A DNA stretch of 64,000 nucleotides from Microvenator marinus (GTDB lineage: Bacteria > Myxococcota_A > Bradymonadia > Bradymonadales > Bradymonadaceae). The notes under the pieces were generated by a model. That model was not told the DNA's origin. It did no database searches and saw only the letters and a program-made list of their open reading frames with translations. The number at the start of each line of letters is the position of its first letter. Position 1 is the first letter of the stretch. Below are positions 29,458 to 38,612 of this stretch, one piece after another. The stretch is from NCBI RefSeq assembly GCF_007993755.1, contig NZ_CP042467.1, positions 1,712,001-1,776,000 of the forward strand, in the 5' to 3' direction. Position numbers and translations under genes: made by a program.

Positions 29458-30420
29458 TTAATTCGAAACGACTGTGTGGGCTGTGGCCCCAGTCCCATCC
29501 TCGGAGGGATGAGAGAGGATGGTAATCACTTCACCATCTTTTTCATATTGTCGCTTGAGAGCTTCCTTACCTTCAAACTCAACATTCTGGTAGATCCGCT
29601 CCATCACATGGGTCGTTTCGGTAGGGCGCCACCCTCGTTGAGTCAAGGCTTGGTCATAGAAGCGCATCAAATGCTGGGGAGATGAACTTCCCTGGTAGAC
29701 GTTCGACCTGAAAACTCGCTGCGGATCAAGGTCTTCGAAAGCAGAGACACGTTCACAACCTGGGCAAGAGGGAACCTCCAAGTCGACGTTCTGGTCGAGC
29801 TTGTCGTTGCCCGGAAGCATCTTTTCATAGTCGAAGTTCGCGTCGCTCCAAGAGCTCGTGGCAATGGTCCCATCGCCAGAACGTAGTAGCTCCACATTGT
29901 GGAAGCCCTTATAAAGCTCCCAAGGTTGACCGTCATAGGTCTCAGCGAGCGCTTCGAGCTCATCCGGCGAACTCACTTGTTTTACTGGTAACATCCCGCC
30001 CATGAAGATTCGGTCTTCGGACTCGTGAAAAGTAATCACACCACCATTCCAAGCCGTCATGATGGACTGATCTTCGTCCTCATATTTGCTCGCATTTGGA
30101 GCCAGTCCCTTCTCCCGAAACTTTTGCATGTACTCTTCCCGAACAACCTCTGGGGACTGGTCGTGCAAACGTGTCGCAAAATAGACGACGTTGCCATTGA
30201 GATTGAACGCTTGAGGTTTGGAATGCCCCAAGTCCTCCATCGACGCCACAAACTTCTCGGTAGGTGTCACTTCCTTTCTACCGAACGAAACAATGTCCGC
30301 GTCAGACTCTTGGACGGCCAGATTCGGCTCGAGCACCCCTACTCCAAATGCGATTCCGGCAACCACGGCCCCGGTCACTAGAAGTTTTCCGCCCGTCCAC
30401 AATAGACTCTTCAAATGCAT
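29458..30420 (-). CDS. membrane-anchored protein of unknown function in the TadE/TadG cluster
   Basis: About 320 residues with one N-terminal hydrophobic segment (LLVTGAVVAGIAFGVGVLEP) and a long soluble domain with no motif I recognise. A CPGC pair lies near residue 230 (VPSCPGCERV), which could bind metal or form a disulphide. The preferred ATG at 30420 has GAGG with a 6-nt spacer. An ATG 12 nt upstream overlaps the TadE-like stop in ATGA and may be used instead. Its place between prepilin-like genes and a lipoprotein suggests a role in the same envelope system. Confidence 0.55.
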   Translation of the reverse strand: MHLKSLLWTGGKLLVTGAVVAGIAFGVGVLEPNLAVQESDADIVSFGRKEVTPTEKFVASMEDLGHSKPQAFNLNGNVVYFATRLHDQSPEVVREEYMQKFREKGLAPNASKYEDEDQSIMTAWNGGVITFHESEDRIFMGGMLPVKQVSSPDELEALAETYDGQPWELYKGFHNVELLRSGDGTIATSSWSDANFDYEKMLPGNDKLDQNVDLEVPSCPGCERVSAFEDLDPQRVFRSNVYQGSSSPQHLMRFYDQALTQRGWRPTETTHVMERIYQNVEFEGKEALKRQYEKDGEVITILSHPSEDGTGATAHTVVSN

Positions 30421-30428
30421 CGTTGACC

Positions 30429-31271
30429 TCATTGTTCCGCCGGAAACTTCTCTTGAACACTGATACTTCCACCCGGATAAGGCTGGCTCCAGTTGATTCC
30501 AAGAATCTGAGAGTACGCACGGTGGTTTTCCATGGTCACTCGAGTAATTGCCATCGGCAAGAATTGGGCTTCCGTGCCGGTCAATGGAAACGGTGGTACC
30601 AAAGAATTGAAGTGCGCACGCATACTCACCGTGCGCCCTGCTACTGTCATCGAATCACTAGACCAACCAATCACTGTTCCGTAGCGTTGACCCGCAGCCA
30701 ACGCTGCTCGCGTGCCGCTACCTGAAAGAAACTGGTTGATCACGCCCAATGCCCCACCTGCCGACCCACTAAAGTTCGCCGTATCATTGAGGAGATCGCG
30801 CGAAAGTGCTGAACCCCCGAGAATATCGGCTGAATTTCTAGTCCTCATACCTTCCAAAGGTGGCTTCATCTGAACCACAAGGTCGACCGGCAATGTTCGC
30901 GTACTGGACTCTCCCCAGTGTCCTCTCAAGGCCATATCCCCATAGGTTGTGCCTTCTGCTGCTAAAATCAAACCCCTCTGAATTCCACTTTGATTCAGGG
31001 GCTTATTCCCGAAAGCTAGTTGACCTAGGGATACCGCACCAGCGGCCTGCGGTTGCATATGCTGTAGACTGAACCTTGACTGGTTCACCAAAGTCGCCTG
31101 AGCAAAGGTAATTCGATGAGCCTTGGCCCATACCTTCACTGACTTCTCACTCCAAAGGCCAAGCTGCACAATCCCCACAAAACACATAATGAAGATAGGC
31201 AAGGTCAGGACGAACTCAGCCAATGTAGCGCCCTTTTGATCACCATGAAATCTGGACAGAAAGTGAATCAT
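30429..31271 (-). CDS. TadE-like prepilin-class protein
   Basis: The 280-residue protein begins with a short basic leader and then the hallmark TadE segment KGATLAEFVLTLPIFIMCFV (about residues 13-32), a hydrophobic helix with Glu in the fifth-residue position typical of pseudopilins of Flp/Tad pili. The remainder is a large extracytoplasmic domain of about 230 residues, longer than classical TadE (around 180-220 total). It overlaps the upstream TadG-like gene in ATGA (31268-31271) and its own stop touches the next gene. Tad pili mediate surface attachment, but no TadA/B/C/Z or RcpA is in the window. Confidence 0.8.
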   Translation of the reverse strand: MIHFLSRFHGDQKGATLAEFVLTLPIFIMCFVGIVQLGLWSEKSVKVWAKAHRITFAQATLVNQSRFSLQHMQPQAAGAVSLGQLAFGNKPLNQSGIQRGLILAAEGTTYGDMALRGHWGESSTRTLPVDLVVQMKPPLEGMRTRNSADILGGSALSRDLLNDTANFSGSAGGALGVINQFLSGSGTRAALAAGQRYGTVIGWSSDSMTVAGRTVSMRAHFNSLVPPFPLTGTEAQFLPMAITRVTMENHRAYSQILGINWSQPYPGGSISVQEKFPAEQ

Positions 31272-32716
31272 TTGCCCACCCCATCGATGGTTGAATGCCC
31301 AAAGGCCCGGGTTGCTCGCTCCATATTCACAAAGTCGATACCCGACGCCATCAAATCGGCGCCACTTCCCACACCAACCAACGAGGAAAGAGCGAGGTAC
31401 GGCAACATATCGTGATACGCACGGTTCAAGTCAAACTTGGCCTCCTCCCACTCACCAGGGAGCGCGATGGGTCTCATACGCGCCGTCCAGCTGGGTCGGA
31501 ACGGGTTCGGCCGCCCGTCCTGATAGCTCATCTCAGCGCGAGCCATAGACCAATAACCAGATGCCTTGTAGCCGACCTCGTCGATGACACCCAATTGGTG
31601 CTCATAATCGCGCGACATGAACCCGTACTTGTTTCGGTCGTCCCCAAATCGCTCGGGTCTGTTTCCATAGCTCAGCACAAGGTTGGAGGACCGCGTGGTC
31701 CACTGACCGTGGTTCTCATACTCCTTGAAGGTCCAAGGCTGCCCGACACGACCCATTTGGTCAGTGGTCATCCCATAACCCAAATCGAACGCGGCCAAAC
31801 CGAGGACGTACGCGAGATTACTCTTGGCACCCATAGTCGAGCGACGCTTATGCTGAAGCGAGTTCGCCAGGTGTTCAACTGCGTAAGCAGGATCGGTTCT
31901 GCCTGGGACACCATGCATATGGTTGCGACGCAAATCCCGGTAGCTCATGCGTTCAATCGGAAACTCATCGAACAACCCTGTTCCCACAAATGAGCCAGAC
32001 AGACCGGAAGGCAATGCATTCTTTAAGGCCTGAAGTAGATTAGGAATAGGTCCAATAATTTGCCCGAACGGAACCGGGAAACTCGAGACCGTGGTCGCGC
32101 CGTTGCGCATGCCCCGGACGATGGATTCCGAATAACCCCACCAGACGCCTAAACGTGTCATGTAGAGTTGATAATTATCCAACGCGACCAAATCTCGACG
32201 GTGATAACTGCGATCTGAACCACTTCCGCTGAATCCAAAAGTTCTGTTTAGGAGGCGGCGGCAAGACTTCTTCCCCCCGCACATTGCTGCGAGGGGGTTC
32301 GCCCCCGTTAGCTGTCTGTAATCCCCCATAAACTCCCTAAACCAGAGGAAGGTATTTGCAAGCGCATCGATGCAAATGTCTGGCCTGTACCACCTACACT
32401 TGGACCATCGCCACAAGAGCCAACCCATAAACCCGGTCCACATTCCGAGGTACATCGCTTGAATACCGATAATCGAGCGTTTCGCGACATTGGTGTATGC
32501 CACCATATTCATAATGCGCGATTTGACCGACGCTTGACTAAACGCTGCAGCATCAGCGGCAGCCTGTAGTTCGATCTTGTCTCTCGCACTCTTGCCGGCA
32601 TCGATGATGACCCAGCTCAACATCATGATAATCAAGATGGCAGCGAGGGAGAGCAACAATACTGCCCCCGACCGGTCCTCATGAAACTTGTGCAAAATCG
32701 CCATGTGCTTCTTCAT
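31268..32716 (-). CDS. TadG-like protein with prepilin-type N-terminus
   Basis: The 482-residue protein has a basic leader with DRSGAVLLLSLAAILIIM (about residues 14-31) and then AAADAAAFSQASVKSR, the pattern of the TadG N-terminal domain. TadG is a minor pseudopilin or anchor of Flp pili. The rest is a large domain rich in Trp and Tyr with several Cys (CGGKKSCRRLL) and no VWA MIDAS that I can find, unlike classical TadG. It overlaps both neighbours by 4 nt (ATGA), so the three genes 30429-33705 are translationally chained. The start has GGAG with an 8-nt gap. Confidence 0.78.
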   Translation of the reverse strand: MKKHMAILHKFHEDRSGAVLLLSLAAILIIMMLSWVIIDAGKSARDKIELQAAADAAAFSQASVKSRIMNMVAYTNVAKRSIIGIQAMYLGMWTGFMGWLLWRWSKCRWYRPDICIDALANTFLWFREFMGDYRQLTGANPLAAMCGGKKSCRRLLNRTFGFSGSGSDRSYHRRDLVALDNYQLYMTRLGVWWGYSESIVRGMRNGATTVSSFPVPFGQIIGPIPNLLQALKNALPSGLSGSFVGTGLFDEFPIERMSYRDLRRNHMHGVPGRTDPAYAVEHLANSLQHKRRSTMGAKSNLAYVLGLAAFDLGYGMTTDQMGRVGQPWTFKEYENHGQWTTRSSNLVLSYGNRPERFGDDRNKYGFMSRDYEHQLGVIDEVGYKASGYWSMARAEMSYQDGRPNPFRPSWTARMRPIALPGEWEEAKFDLNRAYHDMLPYLALSSLVGVGSGADLMASGIDFVNMERATRAFGHSTIDGVGK

Positions 32717-33705
32717 CTTGCACTCCCGCCCGGATACTCCGGATTAGCCGGCCGTTGGGCTACATAAGAAAACTCTCGAACTATAGTTCGGTAATAGCCG
32801 GTTCGGCCCATTACCATTCCAAGCTCTCCGAAGAACTGTGGGACCAATGGCATTGCGATCTGGTGGCGGTAGACCACCAACGCACCTGAAACCGGACCGA
32901 GGGTAATCGGGACCACGGTTGTCGCGTGATAGGCCCATGTTAGCTTTCGTACCGATCGCAGCCTGAATGACGTCGAGTCCAGAGAACGCGTCAAACTCAG
33001 CCCCTTCTTGTCGCCGAACTTCAAGAGCCCATCGAGGTCTTCCAGTTCGAGTGCGTAAGCTAAGGGATAGCCAAGCTGACCCTGGTCTTCCGTCAACAAG
33101 GGCAATTGCTGAGCCAACATCCCAGCTCGAGCCGCCTTCAAATCATTGGAAACAAAAAAGAACGGGTCGTGGAAGTAATCCCCTGGAGCTACGGGCGCGA
33201 GTGACATCGCAGCCTGAACATGCGCCTTTGACATCACAGTTGCGTATCCAGCACCGGAACGGCCACTCGTTGATTCTCCATGCCAAACCCAGACCGTTCT
33301 GGCTGCCTGAAAGGTAGCCAAGTTCGTCAAGATTCCGGCGATATTTGTGATACATAACTGCATCAGGCCCATAGAGAGAACCATCCAGACGGGAAGAATG
33401 ATGAGCAACTCTGTGATGACGGTTCCGCGGGTCAATTTAACGGCTCTCGCCTTTTCTCGCTTTGCCGTCACGACGGTCCACGTAAGTGCGATCATGGCCC
33501 AAACACACGCCGACAAACCCACGTGTATAACAACATCGAGGAGACCAAACGTCCGGAAACCCTCATGGCCAAGAGCGCTCACATACGCGTCCACAAAGGT
33601 CGTGTTGATATAGGGAAGAAGCAGCAAGAGGCCGACAAGACTCGTTCCGAGTACGTGCAACCAAATGCGAACTACCCATTTCAATGTGGGTGAGGTCGTT
33701 TTCAT
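32713..33705 (-). CDS. TadE-like membrane protein with two extra N-terminal helices
   Basis: The 330-residue protein has two hydrophobic segments (about residues 15-35 and 55-78) before the TadE-like element RGTVITELLIILPVWMVLSM (about residues 93-112), which carries the conserved Thr-Glu. That order is unusual: a classical TadE has its prepilin-type helix at the extreme N-terminus, so processing by prepilin peptidase is doubtful here. A soluble C-terminal region of about 200 residues follows. Its stop overlaps the TadG-like start by 4 nt. About 130 nt separates it from the upstream gene, with no promoter I can call. Confidence 0.72.
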   Translation of the reverse strand: MKTTSPTLKWVVRIWLHVLGTSLVGLLLLLPYINTTFVDAYVSALGHEGFRTFGLLDVVIHVGLSACVWAMIALTWTVVTAKREKARAVKLTRGTVITELLIILPVWMVLSMGLMQLCITNIAGILTNLATFQAARTVWVWHGESTSGRSGAGYATVMSKAHVQAAMSLAPVAPGDYFHDPFFFVSNDLKAARAGMLAQQLPLLTEDQGQLGYPLAYALELEDLDGLLKFGDKKGLSLTRSLDSTSFRLRSVRKLTWAYHATTVVPITLGPVSGALVVYRHQIAMPLVPQFFGELGMVMGRTGYYRTIVREFSYVAQRPANPEYPGGSAR

Positions 33706-33838
33706 AACTGTCCTGCTATTAAGCTAGCGTAGTTATTGAGCAAAAATTGTACCACTTCCAGCCGCATAGATTGCGTCTCAGAGACCGGTTTTCCAGATGT
33801 GACATACCGACACATATTCTCGTCAAAAGTCCCCATGA

Positions 33839-35329
33839 TCACCGCCCAATCAAGTCGTTAACGGTCATCGAACCAACCTCTCCGTCGTCCGTTCCAACCT
33901 CTTTCATCATCGCCTCAAAACCCTCTTCGCCGAGTGCTTCTTTGAGATTCACACCTTCGAACTCCCCACTTTCCGCCAACTCCTTCATGAAGCGTTCGCG
34001 TTCGAGGTCATTCATCTTCTCAGGATCTTTTCCGTCAACTTCTTTCAGGGCTTGGCGCATCTGAAATCTCTTGGACTCAAACTCGTAGCCAAATTTCATC
34101 GCAATACCGGCCTCAGCGTCTGGTCCGAGACCTTCAGCGAGTATCTGGTCCATGATATCCGATTTGGAACGGTGATCTCCTGAGCGAATGCCGGTCGCCA
34201 ACTCCGAAGTCGCGAGCGCCTCGATTGCGGATCCAACTACGGTCGAGGCGCCACGAATTGAAAGCCCAATCGCTTGATTGCCAACCGCGCGGCAAAGGCG
34301 GCTTTGGGTCACAAGCCCATTTGTTCCAGATAGGGACTCGGAACACGCCGAGGACCACAAAGAACTGGCCTCGGGAACATCGATCTCGCCGCAACCCTCC
34401 ATGCGCATCATGGAGTTGAGACGTTGAACATAGCGAGAGGGTGAAGGACCAGCATCTACCAGATAGCACCCGAGGCTCAATCCCCACTGCTTCATCAGCG
34501 GTGTTGTCGTAACTGCTTGAGTAGTTTTATCCGGAACGGCGTTATAACTCGCGTTTGTGAGAGATAGGAAGAGTGCATCTGCGTCTCGTTCCGCAAGTTT
34601 ACGCGGGTCACCTAATCCCTCAAGTTGCTTGAGTGGCGTTGGAAACCGAGACTTAAATTCGCCAAGGGCACATTCCTGCGTCGAGGCATCTTGACTTCGA
34701 GTCATGACGCCCAGGAGGTCTGCCGCCAAGGTTGTTGAGTCTCGCTCCCGGAATTTCGCAAAGGCAGGGAGGTAGGCGCATTCAGTATCTCCAACATCGG
34801 CGAGCTGCTTCGACCAAAATAGGGCGACTTCACGGCGCAGGATTTCATCCGCGTCTGAACTCTCAACCTCTCGATCAAAGCATCGAAGCGCACGCGCGGG
34901 AGTAGACGCAAAATCCGGTACTCGTACCCTCATGAGTTCTAGATGTTGAGCCATAAGGACGTCACACGCCGCAAACCCTACCACTTCCGCTGGATCCTCT
35001 AGCGCCGTAAACAAGGTTTCTGGATTCATCGTTCCACCAGCAAGTCGAATCGACTGCGCACGGACCTCTGGAACGGTCCACGTATACGTCAAACCACCCA
35101 TGATCAAAGCGACCAAAAAACCAACCGCAGATTGCCGGACGTCACCATGACTTAAATAGACAGCAAGGCCAGTCGCTGCAGGAACCAATGCGAAGTAAAG
35201 CAGCGCAAGTTGCAGCATATTCCACCACATCACCACCGCAACGATGACCAGGAGTACAAATCCCGTAACGCTAATAAAAATGGCGAACCCTAGTGTGCTC
35301 GCCATGGATGGTGTTTGGTTTGCTTCCAT
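33839..35329 (-). CDS. membrane protein of unknown function, TadE/TadG cluster
   Basis: The 496-residue protein has an N-terminal membrane block of two to three helices (FAIFISVTGFVLLVIVAVVM, LALLYFALVPAATGLAVYL and VGFLVALIMGGLTYTW) within residues 10-90. A soluble, mostly helical domain of about 380 residues follows with several isolated Cys, and an acidic C-terminus (EALGEEGFEAMMKEVGTDDG). I recognise no family. It starts 9 nt after the upstream lipoprotein stop, pointing to one transcript. Its location next to prepilin-like genes suggests an accessory or assembly role. Confidence 0.6.
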   Translation of the reverse strand: MEANQTPSMASTLGFAIFISVTGFVLLVIVAVVMWWNMLQLALLYFALVPAATGLAVYLSHGDVRQSAVGFLVALIMGGLTYTWTVPEVRAQSIRLAGGTMNPETLFTALEDPAEVVGFAACDVLMAQHLELMRVRVPDFASTPARALRCFDREVESSDADEILRREVALFWSKQLADVGDTECAYLPAFAKFRERDSTTLAADLLGVMTRSQDASTQECALGEFKSRFPTPLKQLEGLGDPRKLAERDADALFLSLTNASYNAVPDKTTQAVTTTPLMKQWGLSLGCYLVDAGPSPSRYVQRLNSMMRMEGCGEIDVPEASSLWSSACSESLSGTNGLVTQSRLCRAVGNQAIGLSIRGASTVVGSAIEALATSELATGIRSGDHRSKSDIMDQILAEGLGPDAEAGIAMKFGYEFESKRFQMRQALKEVDGKDPEKMNDLERERFMKELAESGEFEGVNLKEALGEEGFEAMMKEVGTDDGEVGSMTVNDLIGR

Positions 35330-35338
35330 ACTTGCTAA

Positions 35339-37249
35339 TTATTGTGGGACGGTGAGCGTGGGTCCACCCTCCACAAAATTGCCGTTCGTTAGCTGTACGT
35401 CAGGGGTTCCACCAGCACCCTTGAGTGTAAACCGTGCACGCCCACCGGGAGAACAAAGCCCTCCGCCAGCAGGGACACTGGTTTGAATCACCTTGATGGT
35501 GTCGCCAGGCTTAAGTGGACGAGAGAATCCAAACTCAGCACGGCTGGTCACGGGATGGACATTTCCGCTGGTCAAAGGGCAACTTGTAGCATTTGGTCTA
35601 CCATGTGCTCCACTGCCACCTCCGCTAATCGCGTATTGAACGCGGGGAATTCGAACTCCGGGAACCACACTGCGTACTTCGATCGCATCGATAATGTAGC
35701 CTTCGGGAGCCTCGTATGGCTCCGGGCCACCGCTGGCATACTCAACCACCAGCTTATCGTAGCTGGGGCCACTCAAGCAGAATGGGGAGTCTCTACTCGT
35801 CCAAGGGCCCAAGATATCCCAAGGAAGGAAGGTCGCGGTGCACTGTTCACACGAGAACTCAGTGGTCCACTTCCAAAGCTTCAAGTCCACTTTAAACTCG
35901 ATTCGGGCAACTGCTTCTCCACGAAGTTGAATATGCAACTTGGCGCACGCGCCCTGATCGTCGCGAGCAAACGGTTTGTAGAATGCTTGAGCGTCAAACA
36001 CAGCCTTTAGTTGAGGCCCTTCTAGTCTTGCAACACCAGCAGCCGCGCTGACCTGGAAGAACACACCTGCTTCGACCTTCGCCCCGGCTTCAGCAGAAAC
36101 ACTTCCATCTACGTCAAATGTATGGTTCTCACCGCGCTTCTGTACGGGTCTTGTCGAGTTTGGAATCGGGCGCACCCCATTCGTCGAAGCAAAACGTGTC
36201 TCCGGATAGTTTCGGTATTCAAAGCCGATCGGAGCTGTTGCGCTGTAATTGTACGTGTAGCTCATGGTGACCTCACCACCCGCTTCTGCATCGAGTGTGT
36301 ACTGTGCAAACGCCACTAGATCTAGGAAGAGACCCGTGGAACCCAGCGGTACACGTCCCAAAGTACGTTGGAAGAATCGCCCGTGCTCAGGGCCGCCTTT
36401 ATGAAACCTCAGACCTCGCCGATAGGTTACACTGAGCTCGCCTTGAGCCTCGATAGAAGCGTTGATCCACGCCCCAAGACGATCCACACAGAATCTCTCG
36501 TCACGCTGGTACCAACTACGCTGTGCATTGATGCGACAGTCGTAACTGGAATTGAACGTGCCGATGCGACCTTCAAACACGCCCTCCAATCGAACTGGGA
36601 AGTTCACCTCAGCCTCAAATGAAGCCGACCAACCATCTTCTTCCCATCCTTGCTCTTTCTTCATTCTCAGAGCGCTCAGCGCCTGGGTCCTCGTGACGTT
36701 ACCGAACTCATCGATCACGGGTTCAGTGAGTTGGTCGATATCATCTTCGGTCATCACCGTAGGCATCTTGTATTCGATTTTGAAGTTACCCCAGATGACT
36801 CGTGTAAGTTCAAATGTCGAAACTTCCAACGTGATGAGGCCTTGTTCATAGGTCAAGCCCTCGACGATGAAGCCGTATCCTTCATCCAAGAACACAGCAT
36901 CGCCCGGATTGACCTCAGCAAATGCATCGATGGCCGCACCACTCACCCTTACGATCGGGTGGTGCCGAGAAATCTCGATATCTTGGAGACCAAGTTCCTG
37001 CAGTTGGTGGATAGCAACGCCTGGCCGCAGATGGATTCCATCTGGCATTTCTTCGATGTACTCCTCGATATCGTCGACCGGCAGCGTGGTAATTCTGACG
37101 TCATCACTCTCGTGCAGCAGTCGAGGATGTGGCCCATCCACTTGAATTGGCTCAGTAGCACCGGACTGATTGGCTGTTTGGTCGATGTCTCCACAACTCA
37201 TGAGTGGAAAGATCGCCAGGAGAAGGAATACAAGGGACTTGCTTCGCAT
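35339..37249 (-). CDS. large lipoprotein of unknown function, first gene of the TadE/TadG cluster
   Basis: The 636-residue protein has a lipoprotein signal (VFLLLAIFPLMSCGD; Cys19). A domain to about residue 150 contains a beta-rich, loop-like segment (HPIVRVSGAAIDAFAEVNPG). The middle is beta-rich with scattered Cys (CRINAQRSWYQRDERFC) and the C-terminal part has CEQC and SCPLTSG. The strand content suggests a surface or secreted beta-structure, but no named domain is recognised. It heads the minus-strand run, so the cluster promoter should lie in the 167 nt between it and recA. The next gene begins 9 nt after its stop. Confidence 0.62.
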   Translation of the reverse strand: MRSKSLVFLLLAIFPLMSCGDIDQTANQSGATEPIQVDGPHPRLLHESDDVRITTLPVDDIEEYIEEMPDGIHLRPGVAIHQLQELGLQDIEISRHHPIVRVSGAAIDAFAEVNPGDAVFLDEGYGFIVEGLTYEQGLITLEVSTFELTRVIWGNFKIEYKMPTVMTEDDIDQLTEPVIDEFGNVTRTQALSALRMKKEQGWEEDGWSASFEAEVNFPVRLEGVFEGRIGTFNSSYDCRINAQRSWYQRDERFCVDRLGAWINASIEAQGELSVTYRRGLRFHKGGPEHGRFFQRTLGRVPLGSTGLFLDLVAFAQYTLDAEAGGEVTMSYTYNYSATAPIGFEYRNYPETRFASTNGVRPIPNSTRPVQKRGENHTFDVDGSVSAEAGAKVEAGVFFQVSAAAGVARLEGPQLKAVFDAQAFYKPFARDDQGACAKLHIQLRGEAVARIEFKVDLKLWKWTTEFSCEQCTATFLPWDILGPWTSRDSPFCLSGPSYDKLVVEYASGGPEPYEAPEGYIIDAIEVRSVVPGVRIPRVQYAISGGGSGAHGRPNATSCPLTSGNVHPVTSRAEFGFSRPLKPGDTIKVIQTSVPAGGGLCSPGGRARFTLKGAGGTPDVQLTNGNFVEGGPTLTVPQ

Positions 37250-37367
37250 CTTTTCGCTTCCTGTATACAGCGATATCGCTGAGATTCGTCATTTACTAGA
37301 TAGGATCTATATAAAATCTAACGAATTCCCACCTAATTAGCAAGGTTAAGATCGATTAGTACACGAA

Positions 37368-37401
37368 GCCGAAGGCAGAAACGAAAGAGTCCACCTTCGG
37401 C
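37368..37401 (-). repeat. inverted repeat downstream of recA, possible terminator
   Basis: GCCGAAGG and CCTTCGGC are separated by an 18-nt loop and lie 16 nt beyond the recA stop on the minus strand. No T-run follows, so termination is uncertain. Confidence 0.4.
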
Positions 37402-37416
37402 TCCGGGGTTCACTAC

Positions 37417-38454
37417 TTACTTTGATTCAACTACGGCAAGTTCAGGTGCTGGAGCGCTCAAGCCGTAGTGTTCCCGAATTTGACGTACGATATCGGCCGT
37501 CATTTCTGGGTGCTCGCGCAAGTACTGCTTGGCATTTTCCCTGCCCTGACCGAGGCGAGTGTCGTTGTAGCTGTACCAGGAGCCCGCTTTGTCCACGACG
37601 TTGATCTCGGAGCCAAGGTCCAAAACGTCTCCTTCCCAGCTGATCCCCTCGCCGTACATAATATCGAACTCGGCCTGCCTAAACGGAGCTGCCAGCTTGT
37701 TCTTCACGACTTTGACACGGGTACGGTTTCCGCTGAGCTCTTCGCCGTCCTTAATCGCACCAATACGCCGGATATCAAGGCGTTGCGAGCAGTAGAACTT
37801 CAGGGCGTTACCACCCGTTGTGGTCTCCGGGCTTCCGAACATCACACCGATCTTCATACGGATCTGGTTAATGAAGATCACACATGTCTTCGATTTGTTG
37901 ATCGTACCGGTCAACTTTCGAAGAGCCTGACTCATCAAACGTGCCTGAAGGCCCACGTGGGAATCCCCCATATCACCTTCAATTTCTGCGCGTGGGGTCA
38001 ATGCCGCAACAGAGTCCACCACGAGTACGTCAACCGCGTTTGAGCGAACCAACATATCCACGATTTCAAGGGCCTGCTCCCCTGTATCGGGCTGGCTGAC
38101 CAAAAGTTCCTCGATATTAACACCGAGCGATTTGGCGTACTTGATATCGAGCGCGTGCTCGGCATCGATGAATGCTGCGACTCCGCCGGCACGCTGCGCA
38201 TTTGCCAGGGCGTGAAGCGCAAGAGTGGTCTTACCAGAGGATTCTGGTCCGAAGACCTCCACAATTCTCCCGCGAGCAAACCCACCGATCCCGAGTGCGA
38301 TGTCCAAAGAGATAGACCCGGTAGGAATCGCGTCCTTGACGTTGACCAAGGGATCATCATTCCCCAACTTCATGATGGTTCCCTTACCGAACTGCTTTTC
38401 AATCGCATGAACAGTGAGGTCGAGAGCTTTTTGTTTATCTTTATCGATTGCCAT
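37417..38454 (-). CDS. recA: recombinase RecA
   Basis: RecA forms nucleoprotein filaments for homologous recombination and triggers SOS cleavage of LexA. The 345-residue protein has Walker [12 protein letters not shown], the Glu-containing FIDAEHALD, Walker [13 protein letters not shown], and the DNA-binding loops ([19 protein letters not shown] and the [15 protein letters not shown] loop). Length and order match standard RecA, with an acidic C-terminal tail shorter than in E. coli. I chose the ATG at 38454 because GGAG lies 6 nt upstream; a TTG 12 nt earlier is less likely. A promoter with an overlapping LexA-type box lies just upstream. Confidence 0.98.
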   Translation of the reverse strand: MAIDKDKQKALDLTVHAIEKQFGKGTIMKLGNDDPLVNVKDAIPTGSISLDIALGIGGFARGRIVEVFGPESSGKTTLALHALANAQRAGGVAAFIDAEHALDIKYAKSLGVNIEELLVSQPDTGEQALEIVDMLVRSNAVDVLVVDSVAALTPRAEIEGDMGDSHVGLQARLMSQALRKLTGTINKSKTCVIFINQIRMKIGVMFGSPETTTGGNALKFYCSQRLDIRRIGAIKDGEELSGNRTRVKVVKNKLAAPFRQAEFDIMYGEGISWEGDVLDLGSEINVVDKAGSWYSYNDTRLGQGRENAKQYLREHPEMTADIVRQIREHYGLSAPAPELAVVESK

Positions 38455-38500
38455 TATCTTCTCCAAATGTGTAAAGCGGAGTTCTCACCGCCGAAATGTT

Positions 38501-38540
38501 ACTGAACCTATGTATAGTTCCCTATACGAAACGCCGTCAA
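38501..38540 (-). promoter_or_regulatory. recA promoter with overlapping LexA-type (SOS) box
   Basis: On the minus strand TTGACG (38535-38540) and TATACA (38511-38516) are 18 nt apart, a sigma-70-type promoter ending 56 nt before the recA ATG. The 17-mer CTATACATAGGTTCAGT (38501-38517) overlaps the -10 and fits the motif reported for Myxococcus xanthus (CTRHAMRYBYGTTCAGS, from memory) at 14 of 17 positions. A dyad, GTATAG-TTCC-CTATAC (38512-38527, plus strand), overlaps it too. The position is right for repression by LexA. Confidence 0.65.
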
Positions 38541-38612
38541 GCGTCACAGATTATTTTCGGCCGTTTCACACAAGTGTTGCGCTTTTTTTTCATTTCTTGG
38601 GGATACAGAGAC

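Noticed and set aside
33706-33838. Possible promoter (TACAAT) and dyad GTCTC-A-GAGAC between cluster genes
   Set aside because: The TACAAT lacks a -35 at acceptable spacing, and the dyad is short with no known family.
37468-38043. 191-residue plus-strand frame opposite recA
   Set aside because: It is antisense to conserved recA and is not protein-like.
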